Below are positions 22,017-34,800 of a stretch of DNA of 64,000 nucleotides, piece after piece (position 1 is the stretch's first letter; every line of letters starts with the position of its first letter). The stretch lies in the NCBI GenBank assembly GCA_030435675.1, contig CM059625.1:3782001-3846000 (forward strand), given 5' to 3'. The notes below the pieces were generated by a model, which was given only the letters and a program-made list of their open reading frames with translations, was not told where the DNA came from and ran no database searches. The DNA comes from Steinernema hermaphroditum. Lineage: Eukaryota; Nematoda; Chromadorea; Rhabditida; Steinernematidae. The position numbers were made by a program, and so were the translations under genes.

Positions 22017-23761
22017 ATGTTGTCGCGTCTTGCTGTTTTGCCCAGTCGAGGTATCGCCACCTCGCGAGTGGTTCTGGGTAGCCAGGATACCGTCAAGCTC
22101 TGGATTGACAACAAGCCCGTCGAGTCGAAGACCAACAAGTGGATCGATCTCACGAATCCGGTGTGTTAATCTCTTTTGTGAGGCTGAATGACGTGTTCTC
22201 GTTTAGGCTACAAATGAAGTCATCGCCCGTGTTCCTCAGGCCACTCAAGAGGAGATGCAGGCCGCCGTTGATTCCAGCAAGCGTGCCTTCCAATCGTGGA
22301 AGAACACCTCCATCCTTACTCGTCAACAGACGATGTTCAAGCTTCAGGCCCTTATCCGCCGTGATATGAAGAAGCTGGCTGAGAATATCACCATGGAACA
22401 AGGAAAGACCCTTCCCGACGCTGAAGGAGATGTCAACCGTGGTCTCCAAGTTGTGGAGCACGCCTGCAGTGCATCCACCTTGCTGCTTGGTGAAACTATG
22501 CCGAAGTAAGTCAGCAATTTCCACTTTACTAAATCAGCATGCTCGTTCAGTGTTTCCAAGGATATGGACACCTACAGTCTCCGTGTTCCCATCGGCGTCA
22601 CCGCTGGTATTACACCATTCAACTTCCCCGCCATGATTCCTCTGTGGATGTTCCCTCTTGCCCTTGTTACCGGCAACACGATGGTGCTCAAGCCTTCGGA
22701 ACAAGATCCCGGAGCATGCATGATGCTCGTGGAGCTCGCCAAGGAAGCCGGAGTTCCCGATGGTGTTGTGAATGTCATCCACGGCATGCACGACTCTGTG
22801 AACTTCATCTGCGACAACCCCGATATCCACGCCATCTCGTTCGTCGGTAGCGACCAGGCTGTAAGTACCGCGACCGTTTATGATGAACAATGATGAATTT
22901 GTAGGGTAAATACATCTACGAGCGCGGATCGCAAAACGGAAAGCGTGTTCAGTCGAACATGGGTGCCAAGAACCACGGTGTCATCATGCCGGATGCCAAC
23001 AAGGATACCACGCTCAACCAGCTCACCGCTGCTGCTTTCGGTGCTGCTGGTCAGCGTTGCATGGCTCTCACCACCGCCGTTTTCGTCGGAGAGTCCCGCA
23101 AGTGGCTGCCAGAGCTTGTCGAGAAGGTCAGCAAGCTCCGCGTCGACGCTGGATGGAAGCCGGACACTGATGTTGGACCTCTGATCTCTGCTGCCGCTAA
23201 GAAGCGCGTCCTTGGATTGATTGACTCGGCTAAGAAGGAGGGAGCCAACGTCGTTCTCGATGGATCGAACGTCGTTGTGAAGGGTTTCGAAAATGGAAAC
23301 TTTGTCGGACCTACCATCATCGCTGGTGTCAAGCCCGAAATGACTTGCTACAAAGTAAGCAGTAGTTATCGTACAGCCTTCCAATACATCGTTTGCAGGA
23401 GGAAATCTTCGGCCCCGTCCTCTGTGTCTTGGAGGCTGAGACCCTTGACGAAGCCATTGATCTCATCAACCGCAACCCCTACGGTAACGGTACCGCCATC
23501 TTCACCACCAACGGCATCACCGCTCGTCGCTTCACCAACCTCATCGATGTTGGCCAGATCGGCATCAACGTTCCCATCCCCGTTCCCCTCCCCATGTTCT
23601 CCTTCACTGGAAGCCGCGGCAGTTTCCTCGGTGACCAGAACTTCTATGGCAAGGCTGGTCTCAACTTCTACACTCAACTGAAGACGATCACTCAGTTCTG
23701 GCGAACAGAGGATGCGTCTCCGGAAGCGAAGCCTCAGCTTGCTTTCCCCCAATTGAAGTAA
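22017..23761 (+). CDS. alh-8: Methylmalonate-semialdehyde dehydrogenase (acylating), mitochondrial (ALDH6A1 family), 521 aa
   Basis: Five exons: 22017-22160, 22207-22505, 22551-22860, 22905-23354, 23399-23761 (1,566 nt). The enzyme oxidises methylmalonate and malonate semialdehydes to propionyl-CoA and acetyl-CoA with NAD+ and CoA, in valine and pyrimidine catabolism. The N-terminus ([17 protein letters not shown]) is a mitochondrial targeting peptide. Family hallmarks are [30 protein letters not shown], the segment around [17 protein letters not shown], and the catalytic Cys in [21 protein letters not shown] and the C-terminal [18 protein letters not shown] are also present. Length is close to the human enzyme (535 aa). 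All residues expected for activity are seen and no disruption is present. Codon use is strongly C-ending compared with the neighbours, consistent with a highly expressed housekeeping gene. Confidence 0.95.
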
Positions 23762-23963
23762 ACTGAACTTTGCTCAGATGTAGTAATGCCTTCGGAAACA
23801 TGCCTATTTCCAAATGTGTATAAAGTATATTTCCGTCTGTGAGTGTTACGGTCTTCGTTGGTGATGATTGTCTTGGGCGGTCGGAGGGATAGGGAATATT
23901 CCGATTAGGTAGCGTGCGTTCTTCAAGTATTTGTTTATCAGCTGTTGTTGAGAGATGAACGAC

Positions 23964-24513
23964 CTACCTAGAGAAGGTCGCTATCGCAGCCAGAGAGATA
24001 ATGGACGCTAGAATGACGAGTCCACCTTCGATGCATATGAAGACGAATTCCATAAGCAGGACGTAGCTTTGGAACGCTGCAAGATACACGCACAAGGCGA
24101 TAACTGCGAAGCTCAGAAGAAGGGAGAAAGACAGGAATCCTGGTGTTTCCGTTTTGTTTCCTCGTTCCGCTAAAGCTCTTGTGTATCAGTTTCATTTGCA
24201 GACTGTTAGTACTACCCCATGCTATGCGACATGTTTCAATGGGAACGAAGAGAGCGATGAGCCAGCCGTCGGTGATAGCGACATATTTTGAATAGGGCAG
24301 AGTGTAAACTAAAGCAATCCGTCAGTTTTTTTTGTGCCCCAGAATTCCACAAACCTTTAAACACGTAAACTGAAGCGATTACGAGGAAGAAGAGGACGGA
24401 AAAGAATCTGTTGACCCAGAGGAGCAGTTGCAGAGCGAGCGACGATTGCTGAAAAATATTTATTGTACTTGTCGGTGAGACGGACAGGGCCTCACCACCG
24501 GTGATCGAAGCAT
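23964..24513 (-). CDS. mks-2: TMEM216/MKS-2-like tetraspan ciliary transition-zone protein, ~136 aa
   Basis: Four exons (complement): about 24513-24496, 24448-24355, 24308-24216, 24169-23964, with introns of 47, 46 and 46 nt and matching phases. The predicted protein has four hydrophobic helices: SLALQLLLWVNRFFSVLFFL, a second around YVAITDGWLIALFVPIETCR, a third around FLSFSLLLSFAVIALCVYL, and a fourth around EGGLVILASIISLAAIATF. The pattern SSLxLQ.LL..N at the start, a YKG/FKG after helix 1, IE..R at the end of helix 2 and FQSYVLLME after helix 3 agree with TMEM216 as I remember it (145 aa in human). TMEM216 is part of the Meckel-syndrome module that gates the base of cilia. TMEM17 and TMEM80 are related alternatives. 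The start (MLRSP...) is the least certain part: two donors three bases apart are possible and the upstream frame is also open. Confidence 0.68.
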
Positions 24514-24519
24514 GTCGCC

Positions 24520-25814
24520 GCTGGATATGGGACGTCCATGCGGGAAGGGCCAAACCGACGGTGAGGTGGTTGCTATGGATGCAGTTTTCGCGCGACGCTC
24601 GTGAGGGGGTATGGGACAAGATGGACAGACAAACAAGGAACGAAGGAGCCTAATAGCCTCCAGTTATCATAATGTTTAATATCCTATCATATATTGATCA
24701 CTTTTTCGAGAACCCCGAACTACTGGCAATCTTCTCGACGAATGAGAAACTCTTCTCACCATGAATGTACTTGCAATTTCAGCAGTTTCAACAAAGTCGC
24801 ACCCGCAGATAACCAGCAATTAAGTACATATGACTTCCGTTTCGCTCCTTGGGGTCATGGCTTCAAGTCTCCGATATCGGAAGATGTCGTTGTTGGCGTA
24901 GCACCAGCTTCGGTTTTCTTCATCCGGGTTCCGCTTGGGTTCCGCTGCTGAAACCGACCCATTTCTTACAACCATTCCACCAGCACTGGGTCTCCACAGT
25001 CTTCAAGATCTTCTCATCATACAACTTTCAGCTGAATTTCAGTTATATTGAAAAGTGTAAAACTGTGTATTTGTAGCTCGATGTCGATTCGCTTTTCCTT
25101 ATAAATCGATGACATCGCGTTGAAATCCTTTGCCTGCCTTTCATGATGGAAATGACTCATCGTCATTTTGTATCCCATCCAACGTAGTCTTAAGCTTCAA
25201 CAAATGAAAAAAAAATAAACAAAATCGCTTCATTTAAAATCAAGTTTCCCAACAATACAACAGTTACAATAAGGTGGAACGGGAAGGAACTGTTTTTGAT
25301 CGGTCGGCGCAAACCCTCGTTCATGCAAGAACGATTTGAAACGGTTTACGCCTAGAGGTAGTGCAGAGCGAACGAAAACTTGATAATCAATGCAGGACTG
25401 TTGTCGTTTTCTGTGCATGGAAGGAGAGTGATGTAAGGGAGTGAGTGCAGACTGGACGAATACGTGGGAGTGATGAGATATGTATGAGAAATCACAACTT
25501 AATTGATAGAAGAGCTGCTGAGACCACGATAGCAAATAGACAGTTACGTTGCAATTAGAGCGACAAATAATTAGCACGAATAAATGGTAATTACTATTAA
25601 GAACAATTGACGATAACGAGCAACAAATTACGTTTTTTTGTCATGGTATATAATATTAGGTGTGACTAGAATGAGATATGGTGGTAATGAATTGAGAATG
25701 AGATCATATGATCAGTAAACCAGATGGTGAGTAAGGAGTATATCATAAATGGGAGTTAAATTATTGTTCAAAAGAGAGCGAAGGAGTGACTGTGTTATGA
25801 GATTCACGGCATGC
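24520..25814. other. Intergenic region
   Basis: No gene that I can support. A minus-strand stretch at about 24.84-24.96 kb encodes a short kringle-reminiscent peptide (NPDEENRSWCYANND) but lacks the other cysteines of a domain and convincing exon boundaries. Around 25.6-25.8 kb the sequence is AT-rich. Confidence 0.35.
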
Positions 25815-28800
25815 TTAGGTCCAAGCGGTGCGCTTGACAGTGAAGAGGGGAACAGCCAGCTGCTGCTCTAGACTGTTGCTGGTGTCGTTGCTCCGGATGC
25901 CAAGTACAGTCTGCCAACGCATGAGGGCCCGCTGGAGAGTGTCCGAAATCTGGAGACCAGGACGCATGCGCGACATCTAAGCGATTCATTTAAGTGTTGT
26001 CTTGTCACTTGAGACTGTACCATTTCTCCGACTTTCGCGACAGCTTGCACGCGGGTAATGTGCTTGTTGTGCATGAGATAGGCAGCGATGAACGCCGGCG
26101 CACGGTTGCGCCCTTTGACCGAGTGTACGAGAACGCACTTGTTGCATGACTTAGCGCGTGAAATGAGCTGAGTGAAGTCTTCAAAGAAGGAGATGAAGTC
26201 TTGACGAGGCTGGTTGGGACCGTCGTCTTCGCGAATGCTGATCGCCATGGTCATTCGAGAGTGGGGTGTCTTACGAGCGCACAGGCACGGACACTCAGTG
26301 CGGCGGTTACTGTAATTATGTTACATAAGTACTATCTTTGATATACATATATACCGTGGCATGTTCTCTTCATCGAGCCCGGTGAGGTCAACGATGTACT
26401 CGACCTGCAGACGGCAAAGCAGATTCTGGTTCATGACTGACTCCATGCCTCCGCAAAAGACCGAGTCATCGACCTGAAAGTGGTGCCATTGTTTAAGAGT
26501 CTAGACCGCTGTGTATAACCTAAAGTAAACCGCTATCTCTAACTTTGTTTTGGTTACCGTACTAAATAATACATAGAGTTCATCTGTTAAAGTAATCGTT
26601 GAAACAGTCCCTCGAGTATCAGAATTTCTCCACGTGCTATTTAACTGCACCAATGGACTTAGTGTCTAAGAACTTGATGTAGTTTAAAATGGAATAGCAC
26701 ATTTCCATTCAACATCAACAAGCATACTAACTATAAAATTATAAAAAAGTTGCATTTCGCTTAATTCAGAGAGATCAAGGGCCTACCTGCCATACTGTGT
26801 CGCCAATGTACTGACTGCGAGGACGACGGGCTGGAGTGGTCGGCGATGAGAGTGATTCGGATCGTTTGAGAGGAGGTTGAGGCGATGTAGACATGTGGAC
26901 TCCATTGCTTTTGTTCTCGTCGCCGTTCTCCTCGACCGATTTGACATCCTTGATGGCAAGTAGATCTGCATTCGAGCGGCTGCGATGTTCCTAAACATAA
27001 ATGAATGGATCACGGTGTTACAAACAAGGAGCTTGGAAATCTTGTACATATAGTGCCCATATTCTCACACAAATCAATTAGAATTCAACCTAAGGGCACT
27101 TTGTGGGAACCATCAATTGCCAGTCCCGCAGCAACCCTACGTATCTATGAAAACAATCTATGACAAAAATAGAAAACAGTCCTACCGTCTTGAGCCCGAT
27201 TTGGATATCAGCAAGGTCGACACTCTCGGAAGCGGCCATATTATTCTTGGGACGCTTGGGGCCAACAGACTTCGAGCGCTGCGAGTACATGCTACCTGCC
27301 GCCTGGGGTGGAGCTCGCGCAACAAATGAGAGAGGACGCGAGTGCTTAGATTGCCAGCGCTTAGAAGAACGCCTCGAGAGACTTTGTAAGTTAAAGGCGG
27401 AGCCAACATGTCATTACGATGATTGGATAAAATGATCTTACCTACGCAGCTAAGGCATGCGTACACGGCAAGGTCAACCAGTAAAATACACAAATCATAT
27501 CTACCATTGTCAAGGAAGATATAAGCACTTCGTTCCACCGTGGAATGATTGGATGCAACCTCAACAAATACCTTGAAAACTAAACAATTCCTAGTAATTC
27601 TGTTTTCGGGAGGACAACTTAGTCAAGATAGTAAGTTAAATCCACGAACTGTAGCGTGCTCGTACGAGGGCTGTAGAAAGTGTCCACCAGATACTGAATG
27701 GAATAGAAAGCCAACAAGACCAGCCAGGTACCTAGGACACAGTTTGCGTATAGCATACCCATGACTACCCGGATACCTGTGTGTATTATGACAACAGGAA
27801 CATGTCATTACCAAAGGTGTATTGCAGTGCTCTCTACAGTTCACATGCGTTGATCCCAAAAGCCACATTGCATACTCTCAGTGACAAACGGCGAAGCTTT
27901 GCAATAAAATTCGCCTCAACGAGGGACACCTCAAACCAAAAGGAACGCCCGAAAGCACAAAACGGACGTCTGAACTTCCACAAGAAACGCCTGAAACGGC
28001 TTTATGTCGTACCAAAATTCCACAGGTTTCAACGTTTCTATTTGAAGCCCATTAACTTATTCTTATCGCCTAACAATCAATTTTGTCCTGAATAATACCA
28101 TGGTTAGATACAACCATTCGGTCTCAATTTATGGAATCTCAAATATCTTCTAAGAAATGTCCTGACTCACTGCCCTTGAATGCCTACAATTGGCTGTGTT
28201 AACGCCGGTGCCAGTCAAAACATCTAGTACAAAAAAGGAAATTTCTTGATACAGCTATCCAATTTGTTATGATAGACATGTAATTGCGTTAAGTTCGAAC
28301 TGAATTAGCCAAATAACTTATGCAGGAGATACGTACCTTGGCATAACATCGTGAGGACTACAAAAGGTATTTTGTTGGAATGGTTACTGAACGTACTTCA
28401 CACAAATTACTTTTCATTCTTCTGTCATTTCAGCACATCATCGTAAACAGATTTGGATAATTATTTAATGCATATTTGTCAGAACATTCAACGAAATGCT
28501 TAGTTTCATTTGTTATCGCAGTTTATGACGTGTGAAGATTGTGTTGTTGCCTTAGACTAACAACGTAATGACTGACTAATGAGATCACGCAATACTTTTT
28601 CGACGAATGCTGCATGCACACTACAAAAAAAGGTGCGTGTTTCTTTGTGTTGGCAAAATTGTAGCCAGACGTGTTTTGCGAGACAAAGGAGACACGAGCC
28701 GATGTCTTTATTCTCATAGGCATTTACGTAGGTGAGTTAGCGGGAAGTGAACGGTTTCGTCTGTTGGAAAACATTCTTAAAAATATCATGAAGTGCAGTT

Positions 28801-31800
28801 CCTGGTCAGCCACAACTAAATAAAACTGAGAAATGCATCAATGAATACATTGACTCTTCGCGGTTGTATGAGTTTATCTTCTTTGATCAAAGGTCCCCCC
28901 AGCTAGTGGATGTTTGTATGATAGTAGAATTGACATCCATCTAGATCCTCACAATCACACTGGTCATCGGCTTTGATTCCCTACCAATCTGTTTATGTGG
29001 GTGCCGAATCTACAAAATGACGTTTCTCCGATACCGTAATTTTGCAACGTTTCTTTCTTCAAATCTATTTTGGATGGTTGAAATGAGTAGCCAATTAGCG
29101 ACATCTTGTCACAGAAACATGTTCTTATCATGTAATAGATCACTGCTGCTTGCTAATTGCCACGGCCTGAAAGTGATGTGCATGGCGATGGACAGGTTCT
29201 AAAATAGCGCCTGCTGAAGTGTGTATAAACGCATTCCGGGGACCGATAGTTTGTGTAACACCTTAAATGTTCGGAACTTTTACGTTCTAATTCAATAAAC
29301 GCTTTCAACCAGAGGGCATCTTTGCACTTAAAAAAACGATTAACAAAGGCTTTAACAAAGAAGTTGTACTCATTACACGCACTTGTACTCCTGCAGAGTC
29401 TAGAGAGTACAACGGGTAGAGTACAACGTTAGAGGCTGTGAACATGCTGGAAATAGTGTTCCGCTGAAATCGAAGGCTATACTCTTCACGTAATTAACAT
29501 TGGTGCGCATTTGCAGTGATATTTTCGTATGCATAGTTTATTACCATCTTTCCAAAGTCATCCATATCCAGCGCCTACACACATGATTACTTCGGACATA
29601 AGTGATTCCGACGAATGTCCGATTTCGTCACATCCGGAGACACGTGGACTCTGACGCGTCCTATTGTGTAAACGCAATGAAGCAACGCATAGTGAATATG
29701 TTTCAAAGGAAGGCGCTGATGTATTAGGGATACACGGATGAGCGTAAAATTTTTAACCGTACGTCACATGTGACGCATCCCCTCGACGACCACCTAGAGC
29801 TGCTCACTCAACCAAGCGTGCATAATACATAACATAGATCTTTTGCATAAAATCAGAAATCATTAGGGGACAACTACCGCTCATGCACGTGGTACGCACT
29901 TCCGTGTTGCTAATGCAAGCAGGTGGCCGCATAGTGGATGCAGAGCGTGCAAAATGATTAACATGATTTGCAAGATTTGATGGGCATATCATATGAAAAA
30001 TAGCAAAAAAAAAAGATAAAGTTATGTGATGTTTTCTAAAACCTTCGTCCTTGGGTATGTTCGTATTAACCTAATGTTCTTAAGCTTATCTTTGTTCGTG
30101 ATCAACCAAAATCGACCATTTTACTTGTATATTGCACCTGGTTGGCAGGCCAAAATCTCATAGACCACATATGTTCCTTTCACCTCAATCATGATGATTG
30201 GCAATTAGTCAAGGAAATGTCATCTGTATTAGTTCTGATCGCAGTAATTCATTTCAGCGTTAAATTAATTTTTTTTGCAGCATGCTCAATCTCTGTTGCG
30301 TTATAGGCACGCAGGACTACGTCATTCAGGTGTCTAAGGATACGGAGAGGCTATAGGGTGGTTAGTGCACCAAGGCAAGCTTGAACTACCAGAAAATTTA
30401 CGATTGTGTAGGCGCATGAATTAGGTGGCCAGGTGCAGCTGCATGCGTTTGTGAGCCTTGTGCTTTCCTTGCAAAAAGTATACATAACCGTGGAGCTCTG
30501 GAACTTTCCAGGGCGTGTTTAAGAATCAAAGTTTTTTCAGCTACACAAAGGCGAACGTAGAAAGATCTGACAACGAACATTTTACGTGTTTACGTTTATT
30601 TTTTTATGTATCATCAAAACCGCAACAGTTACATTGTATGCGCGTTGACGTCAAAACGAAGGAACAGCTGGAAAGCTGATGTAATCGTGTTGTATCGAAA
30701 TGTCAGCGATCGTAAATTAAATGGCTTACGGCGGACGTTAATACAAACTAGCGCAAGATCTGTAATAATTCTCTTTGGTGCATATTTAATTTCCCGCAAA
30801 ATGAGCATATGTGTTGCAAGTTTGTCATGCGTTGCACGAGGGGTGCCCAAAACGTACATTCTAGACATGTTCAGTTTGTATGCGTCGAAGCAAAGCATTT
30901 CGTTTCCACGGAAGCGCAATGCATTATTAGAGTAAGAGGACAGAAAACAAATGACATAGCATTGTTATGTGAAAACAATACATAATGCAATATTGATGTT
31001 TTGTATCGCAAATAAATTTTCTCATTAGATGAGAAGAAGTCTAATCGAAGCTGTATGTCACACCCACGGAACCACATATTGGATAAGGTCTCTGTAAAGT
31101 TATTTCTTTGATAGATAAGATCTTAAAAAAAGAGAGCTACCACGAAAATATTGCATATCAAGGCAGAAGGATTTTAGCCGATAAATTCGAAAATGCGAAC
31201 TCACCGAGTTCTGAAGAACCTGAACAACCCTCGAGTTTTTCGACGTATAGTCGCTGGCGGTCGACGAAAACGAACCTGAAACTCTAATTGGATGACGTTG
31301 AAGTTCACAGCGAATTCTGACTTGTGCTTCGCTTCCGGAAGAGTTCAGTGGAATCGAGGCTGACGCGGCGCCCAGGTGGCGCTCCCGTGATGCTGCTGCG
31401 ACTGTCACGCTTCTGCAGGTGTAGATTGAGCTGACCAGAGTCAACTGTGCTGCCCGATCCTGTTGATGAGACACTGTTGCGGGACTGTCTAAATATAGAT
31501 CGTCAGCACATTTCAAGCATGCTTTTCAGCCTTCTATAAGTAATTCAAATGCATTATTCATTATTTCAACAGATTGGAAATACCCAGGTGTCTGAGTATT
31601 AAAGGTCGAGGTTATAATGCTAGGTTCTTTGTTTACATTACAATAGATAGGTACAGTTCTTAACTGTTCTTAAACCATCACTAACCTGGACTCTCTTCTG
31701 GCTATCTCGTCCAAGATGTCAATGCCGATCTTCTTGTTCTTGTTCGGATCCGACATGTTCAAATGCCTGCCGTGTGCCAACGAAGGCACGGTCCGACGCA

Positions 31801-34800
31801 TAGTGGGCGACATCTCCTCCTTCTCCTGCTTGCTTTGACGCTGCTTTTCGGGCGGATTCACTGAAGCACACTCGTTCAATAGAATACACGGCAAGAATCT
31901 GGAGGCTAGCTCTCAAAGAACATAAGGGCAACGTCATTGAATGTTATTAAGGTGCGTAATCATTTCATATAATGAAAGCAAATGGGCTCAGACGGCCACT
32001 ACGCTCCATCGACACTAAGACGTTTGTTTGAGATATGAGGACATTCCGAATTCGCAACCTTATTTCTGGGAAGCTACTTTGTGCCTGTGGAAATGGGGAC
32101 AGATGCAATGTCAGCAGGGACAGTCATCCGAATGCCTCGTGATTCCACAAGTCCCAATCAGTGCCGATTGCGCTCCAATCTGTATTGTCTCCGGCGAATA
32201 CTGGGAAGCCATGTGCCTTCCGCAATTAAGTGTTTCAGTTTCGGAATGCTAATGACGGCTTCGCCAAGCTGTTTGTTACCTATGCCCCGAGAAGACAGCG
32301 TCAAATCAATAGTTGCGCGAAAGTACTTAGGCTTTTTGACGGTTGACGCTTCTGGCTGTTTAGACCGTTACTATACATACTTCAAATCTGTAACGTCAGC
32401 GTGAACCAGGTGACAAATATGACTACTGTTGCAAGGTAAACGTCACAGACAGACTGTTTCATTGTGTTAATTTGCGATGATACGTCAAAATAACTCGAAT
32501 TTTCGTCGAGAAAATATGTTTGGTAGGCCTGGGAAGGTTCACAAGCAGCAATATTTCTAGGGATATGCGAACAAATATGCTCATATACACTGAGTAGTGA
32601 TAAAGAAGGCAATAGAAAAGCGAAAAACTTGACATTTCTTGGCATATACCTTTTCGGAGTAAGCTTTGTCACGTGACTGCTCTTAAGATACGGGGTTGAA
32701 ATAGTTTTCTAAAGTGCTATTTTTTGAGCGCTACTTTCCGTCATTATATGAGTGTGGACTTAATCTGTCTTCGCGGCGAAAATCATATAAAGTGTTCAAG
32801 TGTCGAATATACACGCCATCAAGCTCTTTTGTATATACAATCTTTACGTTTACATATTGTACTTGTACATAGGTCACCTGGTGGCGCGAATCCTAGCCGA
32901 CTAGTCAGATATTAAGGGCATAGTAACAGTCTGCGCGGATCATATTGCCAGAGGCCGTGTCAAAACCCGTCGAAAATCTCTCTATCTCGAGCTGTAGTAT
33001 CTACGATAAACACTAAACATTATATTGAAAGAATGAGATAGGTCCATCAAGAGCGAAGTCGTATGTTGTAGAGATGATAGACAATTGCCGCACGTCGTAT
33101 CCCCACCACAATGCCAACAGAGCACCTTCGGAACTTAGAGTGTATTATATTAACTGCGATTTATATTTCATGAGTTTAAAGAACGACGATTGCCCTCAGT
33201 CAGGTTTAACGTCTCCAAGAGACCATCATATACCCTAGCCAATATTTGAGTTACATGCTACGAACAGTCCCATACTCCGAGATATCAACACCGTAGCATC
33301 TTTAAATTCTCCTGCTACTGTTAGAAACATAGATACGCAGACGAATAAGGGAATCGAGATCTAGTGCTCAAAAACGGCGAATAGGGCAGGCGGGTACAAG
33401 TAGAATGGTTGTTTATCGTCGCCTACACATGACATACTTACTCAAAACACTTGGAAATTGATTGAGAGACAGGTGTGTTCATTCAAAATTGGGCATTTCA
33501 TTGGAATTGCCAATGAATGCTGTCTGTTTTTCTTATGTCTGTAAACATCCGGCCTATTTGGAGTGGTTATTGTGTTTAGTTTATTGATGTCAGATTCTTA
33601 GAATCCGGGATAGGACAGGAAGCTATGTGGGTTGATAGCATAACACACATGGTGCGGTCAAGCACTAAAAATAACTTGTGAGACGGTATCATTATTTATC
33701 AAGCAACCTCTTGGTCCCAAATTCCGTTCTCTGTTTTGCCAAACATTGCGTATTAAGTTGAAACCGAAAGCAGAACGGACAAATGATATTATCGAGCGAA
33801 ATTTAACTAGGTCAGGGAATGTTCTATAAGGTAACTAGTCTAGGAATGTTTGACCGTTTTACCGTTGATTATAAAAACCTGGAGCGAATGTTTGAAGCAA
33901 AACGCGGTCGAAAGGAGCACTCAGAACTCGGTGGTATTATAATTGAATTATTGTTTCATTGTATCATAGTGGATAAGTGCGCCTTTAGAGTTTACCTTAC
34001 TTAGTATGTGTAGGAAGTGAAACGAAGCAGTTACTTAGTAGGGTACTCTAAAGGGGTTCACAATGAGTATTGCCCAATGCTAAAATTGGCGATGTTGTGG
34101 ATAAACATCCCGTTGCCAGCTGTCACCAACTGACGGATTGCAATTGCATGTCAAAAATACCAAAGTAAAATCAATCAAAATGTGTAGGAAGCGAAACGAA
34201 ACAGTTCTGCGGATGTTGATTACAAAATGTAGTTCCATTTCAGAGTTGGGCCCCGTATAACAACAATATGTATTTTTTCTAATAGCACCGGTCAAAAGGG
34301 CAATTCGCCCACGGTTGAGGACGGCTAAAAACTACACTTTGAATGTAGGGAACGGAGGAAATCTTTCGGAGCGCCAGTGCCCAAGAGGGCAAATGAGCCT
34401 TTGATAAAATTCAATTTTACATAAGTGTAGTGCAAATTTACAAATTTGATTAGCCACAAAGGTCTGCAGAAAGCCCAAAATTCCTGTAGCATCAGACATA
34501 CAAATGAGTGGACGACGCCGTCTGGTATTCTAACAGAATAATCAGCTTATTGTTGTCGTCATACATGGTTGAGCCGAACTCATGAAAGCAGACCCTTGAA
34601 TAAACTATGCGACATGCAATAACTGGGCCGGGAACAGTCAATCTGCGTCGACTCTGTTGCCACAGATTATGGCAATTCAAAAGAATAGAGTAGAGTTGGC
34701 ACGCGAGTCACTTTTTTACATGCTTCGATGACTCGAGTGTTTTGCCGGGATCATACCCGACAAGACTCGGTTGCTCGACGCTTCCTGACTAGGTAACCCT

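Noticed and set aside
22150..23752. Minus-strand frames of 118-168 codons opposite the methylmalonate-semialdehyde dehydrogenase gene
   Set aside because: They are antisense shadows caused by C-ending codon bias in the real gene.
24236..24619. 127-codon minus-strand frame as a complete protein
   Set aside because: It contains true TMEM216-like exon 2, but its flanks read through introns in frame; the phase-consistent spliced model is preferred.
31719..31937. Start codon inside the second pseudophosphatase exon as an independent gene
   Set aside because: The exon has a proper CTTCAG acceptor and joins in phase to the upstream ATG exon at 43.7 kb. An internal promoter remains possible but is not needed.
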